Positions 1 through 10,919 of a stretch of DNA of 64,000 nucleotides are shown here, piece by piece. The DNA is from Pterobdella sp. o SKG-2022 (lineage: Eukaryota; Annelida; Clitellata; Hirudinida; Piscicolidae): positions 1,756,841 to 1,820,840 of the forward strand of contig OZ038327.1 of the NCBI GenBank assembly GCA_964035795.1. Direction: 5' to 3'. Each line of letters begins with the position of its first letter. Within the stretch, counting starts at the first letter, position 1. A model generated the notes under the pieces. The model had not been told where the DNA came from. It saw only the letters and a list, made by a program, of their open reading frames with translations, and made no database searches. The position numbers and the translations under genes are program-made.

Positions 1-272
1 CAAAAAAAAATTTTTTGATTACTAAAAAAGGTAAAAAAAAAGTTAAAATTGAAAAATGTCGAAAATAACAGTTGAAAGTAATTTTTTTAAAATCCAAAAA
101 ATTAGTAAAAAACCAACACGAAAAAGTGGAATAGCAGTTTTAAAGCTCAATAACTTACTAGTATGAAGGAATCTAACAGAAAGCCACCCAAATCGTACAT
201 CAGTATCCAATTGAAAGAGGACGAATGACTTTCCACACCACCATCATCCCTTCACTTCTCCCATCACCATCG
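1..272. other. gene-flanking AT-rich sequence
   Basis: Mostly A/T-rich with no clear gene. On the minus strand a GTAAGT at 153-158 follows a short open stretch reading back to about 235, so a further 3' exon of the minus-strand gene may lie here. Confidence 0.3.
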
Positions 273-3200
273 TCATCCCCCTCTACCCCTTATACTCATC
301 CTCTCCTTCTTCCTCTTGAATCCATGGCACCCAAAAAGATTATCCTCATCACCTTCAACTCGAGGCACCATGGGGGCGCCTGGAAAGGATCGGGAATAGG
401 CCCTGTTATACATCAGGCTTGGATGCTCATTTAGCTGGTAATCATGTCCCTATGGAAAAGAAAGAGTGGGCGAAATGATAGAAGGGTATTGATGGTGAGA
501 GGGTAGAAGAGTGTTGGTGGTAGTGGACTGGTGATGGGTAAAGACTGAGGTGGTGATATGAATTGGTTGGTGATGAGTGGTGATATGAAAGAGAGGTGTG
601 GGCAATAAATGGCGTAGTGAGGTGTTTTCAAAAGCATCATAAAAATCTGCAAACACACATAAGCACAAACTCACCAATCCAGTCTGGTTTAGGTTGACTA
701 TATCACTAACCATTCTTAAACCCATTCCGACCTCCTTTTCCACATAGTTTAAGTTATGAATGAAGCTATTTAATTGGTAGGAAGATTTAGGTCGTTCTTT
801 AAGCTTTTCTGATTGGTCGGGTGGGTTTTGAATCGACTTTGTGACTAATTATAGATAATTATTCATATATATAAAGATAAATAATATTTGAAAAAAAAAG
901 GATAAAAACAAAGAATATATATGAAACTTTTTCTTAAAATTGTGTCGAGCTATTTTCTTTCATTAAGAATTTAAATGTGTATTTTTTGTAATTATCCATT
1001 CACACAAACACCCCATTCCCCCAAAAAAAGCTATTTCCTCTCACTCACCCAAAAAGACTTCAAACCCTATCTCCATTCCCTCTTACCCCCAAAAAAACAT
1101 CAAACCCCACCTTTCCCCCAAAAATCCATTTCTTCCTTATCCTCCCACAAACCAGTGATGAGGTCAGGGTCAAAGTTAAAAATGAGTGATGAATCTACTC
1201 GGGGTGGAGTAAAAACAGCATGTTTTTGATTAGCTTCGTGAATGGCTGTGCTTACTATGTCCACACTGCATCTTCGCTGCTTCTCGAAGATTTGGTGCCA
1301 AAATAATGGTGGTGAGTCTGGTGAATAGTGTGGAAAGTTGTTGGGTTAGGGTGGTGCCGTAGGGGTTTTGTATTGTGATGTTGTGGTTGGAGCAGTGGTA
1401 TTTTTGGTGATGAATCATTTTGCTAATATTTCAAGCAGTGTGATGAAAGTAAGAAGTGAGATGGACCATTGGAACAGCATGGATAAAAATATATAAAATT
1501 GTAACAACCTTCAGGAGCAGACGATGCTATCAGAGATGAAGAGAGGTAGGATGACCCGAAGAAACCTGTTGTATATGAATAGATGGATGGATGGGTTAGT
1601 TGAAGAAATGTTGGTAGCAGATAAAAAATGGGTGGATATTGATACATAGATATGAAGTTGGATATACAGATATTTTGATTAATATGTAGATCAATAGTTA
1701 TATGAAAAGACATGTAGGTGAGTGAATAAAATGAAAAATAGATGAATGAAGTAATGGATAGGTAAATGAATGAATATATAGATTAATAGGTAGATAGATA
1801 TGATATAGTAAAAGATAGATATAATAGACAGATGGATTGATAAAGGTTGATACCTGCAGAATGAGACCTGGAAGGAATGTCAATAGACTGAGACATCTTT
1901 GAAAAAAATAAGTGCTTTTTATAAGCTATTAGAGTTATAGACATAATGAAACCAGGCTCAAAATCTTGGTATCTTTCTAGCATTCCTAATAAGTAAACTT
2001 TCATCATACTAAATAAATTATCATAAATAAATTTTTCATTGAAAAGGGTGAAATTTATTTTATCACCTTGATTCTTCTTCTTACATCTGCTTTCACAACT
2101 TCTAAAACAGGATTGTCGTCTGTGGGAGTGGTGGGTATATTTTGATTTGACATTGTTTGAATGTTAATGGCGTTTGATGCTGGTGTATTTTCGTTTTTTT
2201 TGTCTTTTGTTGCTAATTTCGAGTATGGGGAAACTGTTTGGGATTGTTGTGGTGATATTATTTCAGCTCCTATACCACTGTCTCTGTTGGAAATATTTTC
2301 CTTTATTTGTAGAGTTCAAGAATTTTTATTATGAATTTATTTAAATATAGTTTTTTAACTTTATTGTTTGGTTTTTTTTAGACTTTGTATGTGTTTAATA
2401 AGTTACCTGGATGTTTCATTATGTCTTTTTGCCTGGCTTTCAAATTTGGTTTTATTGTCAGATTTATTCATTTCAAAGTTTTAATAAATAAACTTGAAGT
2501 TTTTTTGAGATTTTTGAAGTCTGTATTTTAAGTTAGAAAAGTATAAAAACAATTTCAAGCACTTTTGGGTTAGGCAATTCAAAACAACAAACTAAAAAAA
2601 ATTTTTGAATTTTAAAAAAATTTATTATACTTTTTTTATAATTTAAAAAAATAAATAATATTTTCACGATAGTTTGTCAACTAAATTTTTATAGTTTCAT
2701 TTTCATGGCCTGGTGATCAATTGATCAATTCGTAAAAAAGTTTAATCAATTATTTTAAATTTGACTAAAAGTTTGAATCAAAAAAACCTTAACTTTTTTG
2801 TGAAAAATTCTATATTATTTTCTAAAAGTAAGATTTAAAATTCAATAGAAGGATATGGATTAATCATCAAATGACATAAATACTCGATGTACTTTTGATA
2901 TTTATAATCGAGAAAAATTTTATTTTTAGAAAATCAATAAATATTTCAGCTGTATAAATACCAAATCCAATCATTAAAATAAATTTCAAAACTACATTCC
3001 GTGATATAAACTTTAAAAGTAATATTTATAATTTCACAAGATTCAAAATGGCTACTGAAACTGGAGTATTATCTTTCATCAACTTTTGGTATTACCAATA
3101 TCTACTAGTCACATCACTCTACATGTTAAATTTTTGGGAAAGAGCTTTTTTCAGTTGGTATACTTCATTATTTCATATTTATTTCACAATTAACTGATTA

Positions 3201-5499
3201 TTTTCAAGTTAACTATATAATTCTTTCAAGATTTCTCAGCCCTGTATTCCATTAATGATTCTTTTTTAGTTTGTGTTAGTTCACCAATTCAATACCAAAC
3301 CCCACAGATTTTTGTTTGGTTTTTATAACAGTGATGGCGTGTTACACCACATATGTCTTTATGCCAGGCCATCTTGCCATGTTGAGTGGATATCTCAAAA
3401 AGGGGATTGTTCTGGATGGATAGGTTGATGGATGAAGAGAGGGGAAGGGGGGTGGAGAGAAGAGGAATTAATGAATGGATGAGAAGAGGGGGGAGGATGA
3501 AGAGATAATAGTGGTTAAATGATCAAGTAAAGAAGATGGATAAATGGTTTTTTTGGCCTCGTAAGGTGCCTTATGTCAAGCATTTTTCAATAATTTTTTT
3601 GTGAGACTGCTCTCTGTTTAAATTCAATTTTTTTTTACTTAATTTTTTATTTTTTTTTCTTGGAAATATTTGATTTTTTATTTAATTTTCTTTTCATCAT
3701 TAAGGTTTTTAAGATTATTTAAAGCTAAAATATTTTTTATTTGAAATATTATTCAAATTTCTACACTATGATTCATTTTCAATATTCTTTCCAATAGTTC
3801 TCATCACCAACTTTTCCCCTAGCCCACATTTCAAAGATGTATTTATAAAATCCTCAAGTTTTTGTATCCAGCTTATAATATTATCTTTTTCCGATTATTT
3901 CATGTCTAAAACTGTTTTTTTTTTGCACGAAGTTTTTTGTAAGCTTAAACAGATTAAAATGCTTTTTTTTTGTTATTTTTTTTTGCTATTAATTGTATGT
4001 TTATTTTAGTTTGTGCTTTTATTTCTTCAATTTATCTATTTTTTTCAAATTTTTTGTTCAATTTTCTACGATTTTATTTTATACACTTTGTGGGGAAACA
4101 AACAAAATATTTATTAATCTGAAGCTTTCCCTAAGTCTAGCTTACATCATCAACGGGATTTCAATCATTTATATTTTATATTTATAATGTATAATTGTCA
4201 TATTTTATTTCATTGGGTTTATTATATTATTTCTAAAGTTCAACTTTAATTTTTTTTTTGCTTAGACAGAATATAACTTATTTTGCTTCTGGTTTAAACC
4301 TCTGAAATATTTATTTTTTTTTATTTTTTCATATGTGAATTAATTATAATATACTTAATTTATGAGGAATTTTTTGAAAAAATTTTATTCAACTGAAACT
4401 CTCGATAAGTTCAACCTTATCCTTGTTTATTAAAGGATTAGTGAAAACATAATTATAGTAAATACTCCACATAAATACATATAAATTATTATTGTTATTA
4501 TCATTTTTATGGTTATTATTATGTTTATTATTATTTTTTTTATTCCTATAATATTTGGTCGTTAGATTTTTAATTGTTTTAGTTTCTATGAAAAAAAAAT
4601 ACTATTTTTTCTATTATTATCTCAATAATAGTATTCTCATCGCAGCAAATAGCTTCAACTTTCGCGCTACAAAAATAATAATTTTTAAATTACGAGTCAT
4701 GTAAAAAAATATTTGGTTCAATTCACGCGTTATTTTATTCTTTTTATTATTATTATTTGCGTTATTTTCCTTATTGTGATTATTATTATCATTATTTTTT
4801 TTATTTTTATTATTATTTTCATATAAATTTTTTCCAAAAATAAAATCAAGAACAGCCTCTGCTCCTATGGTAAAATCCCTAAAAGTTTCAATGGTTACTT
4901 CATAAACTTCCTTTATATATTACTTTCTGGTCTGTCAATAAACTTTTTCATGCCCAGTTGAGTCATAATTATTTAAATTGATTCTTTTAAATCACTTAGT
5001 CACGATAAACTGTCGGAATTTTTTCAAATGTTATGATGCTTTTATTAAAAAAAAATTTCAATTACTCATCATCGTCATCAATATAACTACCATCATCATA
5101 ACTATCATCGTTATCATAACCACCATCATAACTGTCATTATCACCACCACCATCATCATCATAACTTTCATTATCACCATCATTATCATCATCATCATCA
5201 CCACCATCATCTTAATCATCATCATTATAACCACAGTACAAGCTTAGTCCCAGGTTTATTATACACTAGTTCAAAATAATATTAAGTTATTATATAAATC
5301 AATTTAAAATAATTTAGATAGAAAAATATTTAAGAATTTTTCCATAATAAATAATCTATAAATAAACACAAGATAATATAAGGTAAAATAAAAGTTAACA
5401 ATTATAACATAATAAATAATATATAAATACACACAAAGTAATAATATCTGAACTCCCTTGAAAGGGTTTTTAACGCAGTTAAGGACCAATCAGCTACAA
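273..5499 (-). CDS. unidentified multi-exon gene (partial)
   Basis: I do not recognise the product. The gene is inferred from open segments bounded by plausible AG/GT sites with matching phases. In coding order they are 5435-5499 (weak), about 4660-4910, 3348-3411 (weak), 2067-2300, 1854-1896, 1509-1565, 1106-1317, 675-734 and 273-449. The four exons from 2300 to 1106 join with consistent phase and are the best supported. Segments visible include ENISNRDSGIGAE, PVLEVVKADVRRRIK, MSQSIDIPSRSHSAG, FFGSSYLSSSLIASSAPE, CSVDIVSTAIHEANQKHAVF and DPDLITGLWEDKEEM. The exon at 4660-4910 starts EVYEVTIETFRDFTIGAEAV and then runs into an Asn/Lys-rich stretch. Neither a start Met nor a certain 3' end is visible. 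The frame at 273-449 ends at TGA 273-275, but that exon could splice on near 285. A further donor-like GTAAGT lies at 153-158. No known domain is evident and the protein is largely low complexity. Confidence 0.5.
1106..1317 (-). CDS. exon of the unidentified minus-strand gene
   Basis: The acceptor is a C-rich tract ending CACCAG just above 1317. The frame starts in phase 1, matching the GAAG|GTTGTT donor at 1509. The segment reads SPPLFWHQIFEKQRRCSVDI, then VSTAIHEANQKHAVFTPPRV and DSSLIFNFDPDLITGLWEDK. It has balanced composition and no repeats, unlike everything around it. Two donors are possible at the 3' end. GTGGGG would end the exon at 1111, in phase 1. GTTTGA would end it at 1106, in phase 0, and that one fits the next exon (675-734). 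Confidence 0.5.
2067..2300 (-). CDS. exon of the unidentified minus-strand gene (78 codons)
   Basis: This is the best single exon of the 0.3-5.5 kb gene. An acceptor (..AAATAAAG) precedes 2300 and a GTGATA donor follows 2067. The 234 nt are open in phase 0 on both sides. It encodes a polar, Ser/Thr/Gln/Asn-rich segment with a DSGIG sequence near its start, which resembles a phosphodegron core by pattern only. It ends in the basic stretch VKADVRRRIK. The next exon (1854-1896) starts in phase 0, as required. Confidence 0.55.
5066..5232 (+). repeat. degenerate (CAT/ACC)n trinucleotide array
   Basis: An imperfect run of ATC/ACC triplets (catcatcgtcatc...). It is related in composition to the minisatellite that starts 550 bp further on, and may show the simple repeat from which that unit arose. 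Not coding. Confidence 0.8.
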
Positions 5500-5787
5500 C
5501 TATAAATAAAACTTTTTACCCTCTCGGTAACAAAAAAATGCTTAATTAATAGTAATAAACTTGGAACTTATAAATAGATTTTCAATAATAAAAACAATAA
5601 TAATAATTATTATTATTCTGTATTAGTATTGTAACCAATATTTATTTTTTCACCAATATCATCTTCAATTTCAATCATTTCGATTCTCATAATAAGAATA
5701 ATAATAATAATAAACATTCTTTTCAACTTTTCTATGACTTCATGTTTTACATAATAATTCTATTCACGTTTTTTTAATCTTCATCTT

Positions 5788-8700
5788 TACCACTACCACA
5801 GTCCCCACCATCATCATCATCACCACTACCACAGTCCCCACCATCATCATCATCACCACTACCACAGTCCCCACCATCATCATCATCACCACTACCACAG
5901 TCCCCACCATCATCATCATCACCACTACCACAGTCCCCACCATCATCATCATCACCACTACCACAGTCCCCACCATCATCATCATCATCACCACTACCAC
6001 AGTCTCCACCATCATCATCATCACCACTACCACAGTTCCCACCATCATCATCATCACCACTACCACAGTCCCCACCATCATCATCATCACCACTACCACA
6101 GTCCCCACCATCATCATCATCACCACTACCACAGTCTCCACCATCATCATCATCACCACTACCACAGTCTCCACCATCATCATCATCACCACTACCACAG
6201 TTCCCACCATCATCATCATCACCACTACCACAGTCCCCACCATCATCATCATCACCACTACCACAGTCCCCACCATCATCATCATCACCACTACCACAGT
6301 CCCCACCATCATCATCATCACCACTACCACAGTCCCCACCATCATCATCATCACCACTACCACAGTCCCCACCATCATCATCATCACCACTACCACAGTC
6401 CCCACCATCATCATCATCACCACTACCACAGTCCCCACCATCATCATCATCACCACTACCACAGTCTCCACCATCATCATCATCACCACTACCACAGTTC
6501 CCACCATCATCATCATCACCACTACCACAGTCCCCACCATCATCATCATCACCACTACCACAGTTCCCACCATCATCATCATCACCACTACCACAGTCCC
6601 CACCATCATCATCATCACCACTACCACAGTCCCCACCATCATCATCATCACCACTACCACAGTCCCCACCATCATCATCATCACCACTACCACAGTCCCC
6701 ACCATCATCATCATCACCACTACCACAGTCCCCACCATCATCATCATCACCACTACCACAGTCCCCACCATCATCATCATCACCACTACCACAGTCTCCA
6801 CCATCATCATCATCACCACTACCACAGTTCCCACCATCATCATCATCACCACTACCACAGTCCCCACCATCATCATCATCACCACTACCACAGTCCCCAC
6901 CATCATCATCATCACCACTACCACAGTCCCCACCATCATCATCATCACCACTACCACAGTCCCCACCATCATCATCATCACCACTACCACAGTCCCCACC
7001 ATCATCATCATCACCACTACCACAGTCCCCACCATCATCATCATCATCACCACTACCACAGTCTCCACCATCATCATCATCACCACTACCACAGTTCCCA
7101 CCATCATCATCATCACCACTACCACAGTCCCCACCATCATCATCATCACCACTACCACAGTCCCCACCATCATCATCATCACCACTACCACAGTCCCCAC
7201 CATCATCATCATCACCACTACCACAGTCCCCACCATCATCATCATCACCACTACCACAGTCTCCACCATCATCATCATCACCACTACCACAGTTCCCACC
7301 ATCATCATCATCACCACTACCACAGTCCCCACCATCATCATCATCACCACTACCACAGTCCCCACCATCATCATCATCACCACTACCACAGTCCCCACCA
7401 TCATCATCATCACCACTACCACAGTCCCCACCATCATCATCATCACCACTACCACAGTCCCCACCATCATCATCATCACCACTACCACAGTCCCCACCAT
7501 CATCATCATCACCACTACCACAGTCCCCACCATCATCATCATCACCACTACCACAGTCCCCACCATCATCATCATCACCACTACCACAGTCCCCACCATC
7601 ATCATCATCACCACTACCACAGTCCCCACCATCATCATCATCACCACTACCACAGTCTCCACCATCATCATCATCACCACTACCACAGTTCCCACCATCA
7701 TCATCATCACCACTACCACAGTCCCCACCATCATCATCATCACCACTACCACAGTTCCCACCATCATCATCATCACCACTACCACAGTCCCCACCATCAT
7801 CATCATCACCACTACCACAGTCCCCACCATCATCATCATCACCACTACCACAGTCCCCACCATCATCATCATCACCACTACCACAGTCCCCACCATCATC
7901 ATCATCACCACTACCACAGTCCCCACCATCATCATCATCACCACTACCACAGTCCCCACCATCATCATCATCACCACTACCACAGTCTCCACCATCATCA
8001 TCATCACCACTACCACAGTTCCCACCATCATCATCATCACCACTACCACAGTCCCCACCATCATCATCATCACCACTACCACAGTCCCCACCATCATCAT
8101 CATCACCACTACCACAGTCCCCACCATCATCATCATCACCACTACCACAGTCCCCACCATCATCATCATCACCACTACCACAGTCCCCACCATCATCATC
8201 ATCACCACTACCACAGTCCCCACCATCATCATCATCATCACCACTACCACAGTCTCCACCATCATCATCATCACCACTACCACAGTTCCCACCATCATCA
8301 TCATCACCACTACCACAGTCCCCACCATCATCATCATCACCACTACCACAGTCCCCACCATCATCATCATCACCACTACCACAGTCCCCACCATCATCAT
8401 CATCACCACTACCACAGTCCCCACCATCATCATCATCACCACTACCACAGTCTCCACCATCATCATCATCACCACTACCACAGTTCCCACCATCATCATC
8501 ATCACCACTACCACAGTCCCCACCATCATCATCATCACCACTACCACAGTCCCCACCATCATCATCATCACCACTACCACAGTCCCCACCATCATCATCA
8601 TCACCACTACCACAGTCCCCACCATCATCATCATCACCACTACCACAGTCCCCACCATCATCATCATCACCACTACCACAGTCCCCACCATCATCATCAT

Positions 8701-9071
8701 CACCACTACCACAGTCTCCACCATCATCATCATCACCACTACCACAGTTCCCACCATCATCATCATCACCACTACCACAGTCCCCACCATCATCATCATC
8801 ACCACTACCACAGTCCCCACCATCATCATCATCACCACTACCACAGTCCCCACCATCATCATCATCACCACTACCACAGTCCCCACCATCATCATCATCA
8901 CCACTACCACAGTCCCCACCATCATCATCATCACCACTACCACAGTCCCCACCATCATCATCATCACCACTACCACAGTCCCCACCATCATCATCATCAC
9001 CACTACCACAGTCTCCACCATCATCATCATCACCACTACCACAGTCCCCACCATCATCATCATCACCACCA
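5788..9071 (+). repeat. 33-bp minisatellite, about 100 copies, with higher-order structure
   Basis: The unit is CACCACTACCACAG + TCCCCACC + (ATC)3AT, 33 bp, repeated almost without error for 3.28 kb. Variants differ at the base after CACAGT: tcccc is common, tctcc and ttccc are rarer. Some units carry one extra CAT (near 5975, 7036 and 8227). A tctcc unit is almost always followed by a ttccc unit. Because 33 is a multiple of three, five of the six frames stay open. One minus-strand frame reads as a Met/Val/Gly/Thr 11-mer for about 1,100 codons, which is an artefact of period. In the plus frame that continues into the sequence beyond 9072, the unit reads HHYHSPHHHHH. Confidence 0.97.
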
Positions 9072-9084
9072 TCGTCACCATCAG

Positions 9085-9444
9085 CCCGGCGGAAGAACCC
9101 ACCTTCTCGTGGTGCCGGGTGTGCACTCCAACAGAAGTGTCGAAGAGGTTTTAAACCACGTCAGCTTCCAACCACAAAGCATTTCGAGAATTCATCCATC
9201 ATTTTTGTCGCTGCTCACCAAAAGTCACAAGCAACTCGAAGCTGCAAGTTTCTTTCGGTACTCGCTCCAAAGAGTGTCGGAAAAGTCTTTGGAAGCTGGC
9301 GCTCAACAACAACAGCAATCATCATCATCAACACCATTATTCTCATCACCACCATCATCATCATCACCACCATCATCATCACTACCATCACCATCATCAT
9401 CAAGACCACCATCATCAACACCACCATCATCAACACCATCATGA
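9085..9444 (+). CDS. possible terminal exon, unidentified protein
   Basis: Directly after the minisatellite the plus strand stays open for 119 codons to TGA at 9442-9444. The first part is non-repetitive and less AT-rich than its surroundings: GRTHLLVVPG, then SNRSVEEVLNHVSFQPQS, then LEAASFFRYSLQRVSEKSLE. It runs into a Gln/Ser/Pro tail made from CAA and TCA triplets. There is no in-frame ATG, so it would need an upstream exon. Usable acceptors are CATCAG at 9079-9084, or the CACTACCACAG of the last repeat unit. The frame is also that of the His-rich reading of the minisatellite. On the minus strand a GTGAGC donor lies opposite 9216-9221, so a minus-strand exon is an alternative. No domain recognised with confidence. 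Confidence 0.3.
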   Translation, partial: PGGRTHLLVVPGVHSNRSVEEVLNHVSFQPQSISRIHPSFLSLLTKSHKQLEAASFFRYSLQRVSEKSLEAGAQQQQQSSSSTPLFSSPPSSSSPPSSSLPSPSSSRPPSSTPPSSTPS

Positions 9445-9949
9445 CTTGAACATATAAGGTTCTAGTTACAGGAGAACATAATGAGTAAGAATTATAGTTC
9501 CAACTCATACCTATTGTCAGCAGTGACGCTATTGTTATTGTTATATTATTTATTATTATTATTTTATTTTTTATTTTATCATCGTTCTTATTATATGTCA
9601 TTCGTGACTAAAATTGCTGAGAGAAGTTTGGATTGGTAAAAAGAACAAAAAATTATTGTTATAATTATTTTTATTCTTATTATTATTATTATAATTATTC
9701 ATCTCGTTTTTTTTATAATTTCATTTTATATAAATATTAGAATAACTAATTTTAAAACTCAAATAATACTTTTTTTCTTCGTTTTTGTTACTATTAATAA
9801 TTGAAATTTTTTATTATAAAAATAATTAAATGAGATAAAAATATTTTTTGATCTCGAAGTAGTATTTCTGGCAGTTATAGTTATAGATTTTCAAAAAGTG
9901 TTTCATTAGTAATAACAATTAAAAAAAATCATATTGGTTATTATTATTG

Positions 9950-10010
<61 letters not shown>

Positions 10011-10919
10011 TTCATTATGATTATTATTACTATTATTAAGGCAGACAAAGACAGCAATACAATGCTTCAATCTGCCATTCCTTACATATTTATTTTCAAA
10101 ATAACAAAAATAACATTTAAAGTAATTATAACAATAAAAAAAAATAACAAGAATAAAATAATAAAAAACAAAAATAATAAATAAAACTAATAATAGAAAT
10201 GATAAAAATTTTGGGTGTATATATTATGATTAATAATTCGAGTTGTGACTCTTCATTAAAACGAGAAAACTTTCCACTTTTGCACTTGTTGACGATTTTT
10301 AAATCAAATTAAAAAAAACTTAACTTTTTAAAATTCACTTTTAATGGTTTGAGATATTATTCAACTGAAAGACATTTGAAGAGTGGACAAGTTGATGTTT
10401 GAAATATACGACCAAGTTTTCCAAAGTTTAGGTTTTGGTTGATTTTGTTTGGCTGGAAAAACAAACTTGGATACAAAATCTAAACTAAAAAAACAAAGTT
10501 TGCATTATTTCAACAAAAAAATCAATTAATCTATCTATGGAAAAAAACAAATAAATACCATTAAATACTATCAATATAAACTCCAAAATCAGTTAAAATA
10601 ACATTGGACTGATCAGCAAACCACCAAAAAAACTTAAAAAGCAAACAATCTTCATATTAAACTGATCAAAAGTGATATTAATTGCTTTGACAAAAGTGAG
10701 TATTAAGCTTGGGGATTTCAGATCCAGAACCGGATAAACGCAGCTGTAACAAGATATTGAAGTCCAAAGACACACTATCTTTCTCCATACACTCTCCAGC
10801 ACACTTTTTATTTTATATTTTTTAATTTCTTTTTTTTTTATCTTTTATCATACCTCTTTTTTCTTCTATACACCTCCAAAACCACCATAACCCCAAAACT
10901 ACTATAAACCCCCGAAACA
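9445..10919. other. intergenic, AT-rich with (ATT)n
   Basis: Mostly A/T with (TTA)n runs around 9540-9570 and 9948-10040. On the minus strand 10672-10800 is open and reads MEKDSVSLDFNILLQ, then LSGSGSEIPKL. It could be an exon, but no convincing donor follows and I leave it uncalled. The C-rich stretch before 10920 is probably the 5' leader of the next gene. Confidence 0.5.

Noticed and set aside
3321..3428. Plus-strand reading of the 3.35-3.41 kb segment (MACYTTYVFMPGHLAMLSGY)
   Set aside because: The minus-strand reading fits an acceptor, a donor and the phase of the next exon better.
5788..9071. Possible CRISPR array
   Set aside because: The units are contiguous tandem copies without unique spacers, in a eukaryotic setting.
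5764..9126. Minus-strand open frame of about 1,120 codons starting with ATG and made of a Met/Val/Gly/Thr 11-mer
   Set aside because: It follows from a 33-bp period that contains no stop in that frame. Four other frames are open too, and the composition is not protein-like.
10672..10800. Minus-strand exon with MEKDSVSLDFNILLQ
   Set aside because: Reads like protein, but no convincing donor and no linked exon were found.
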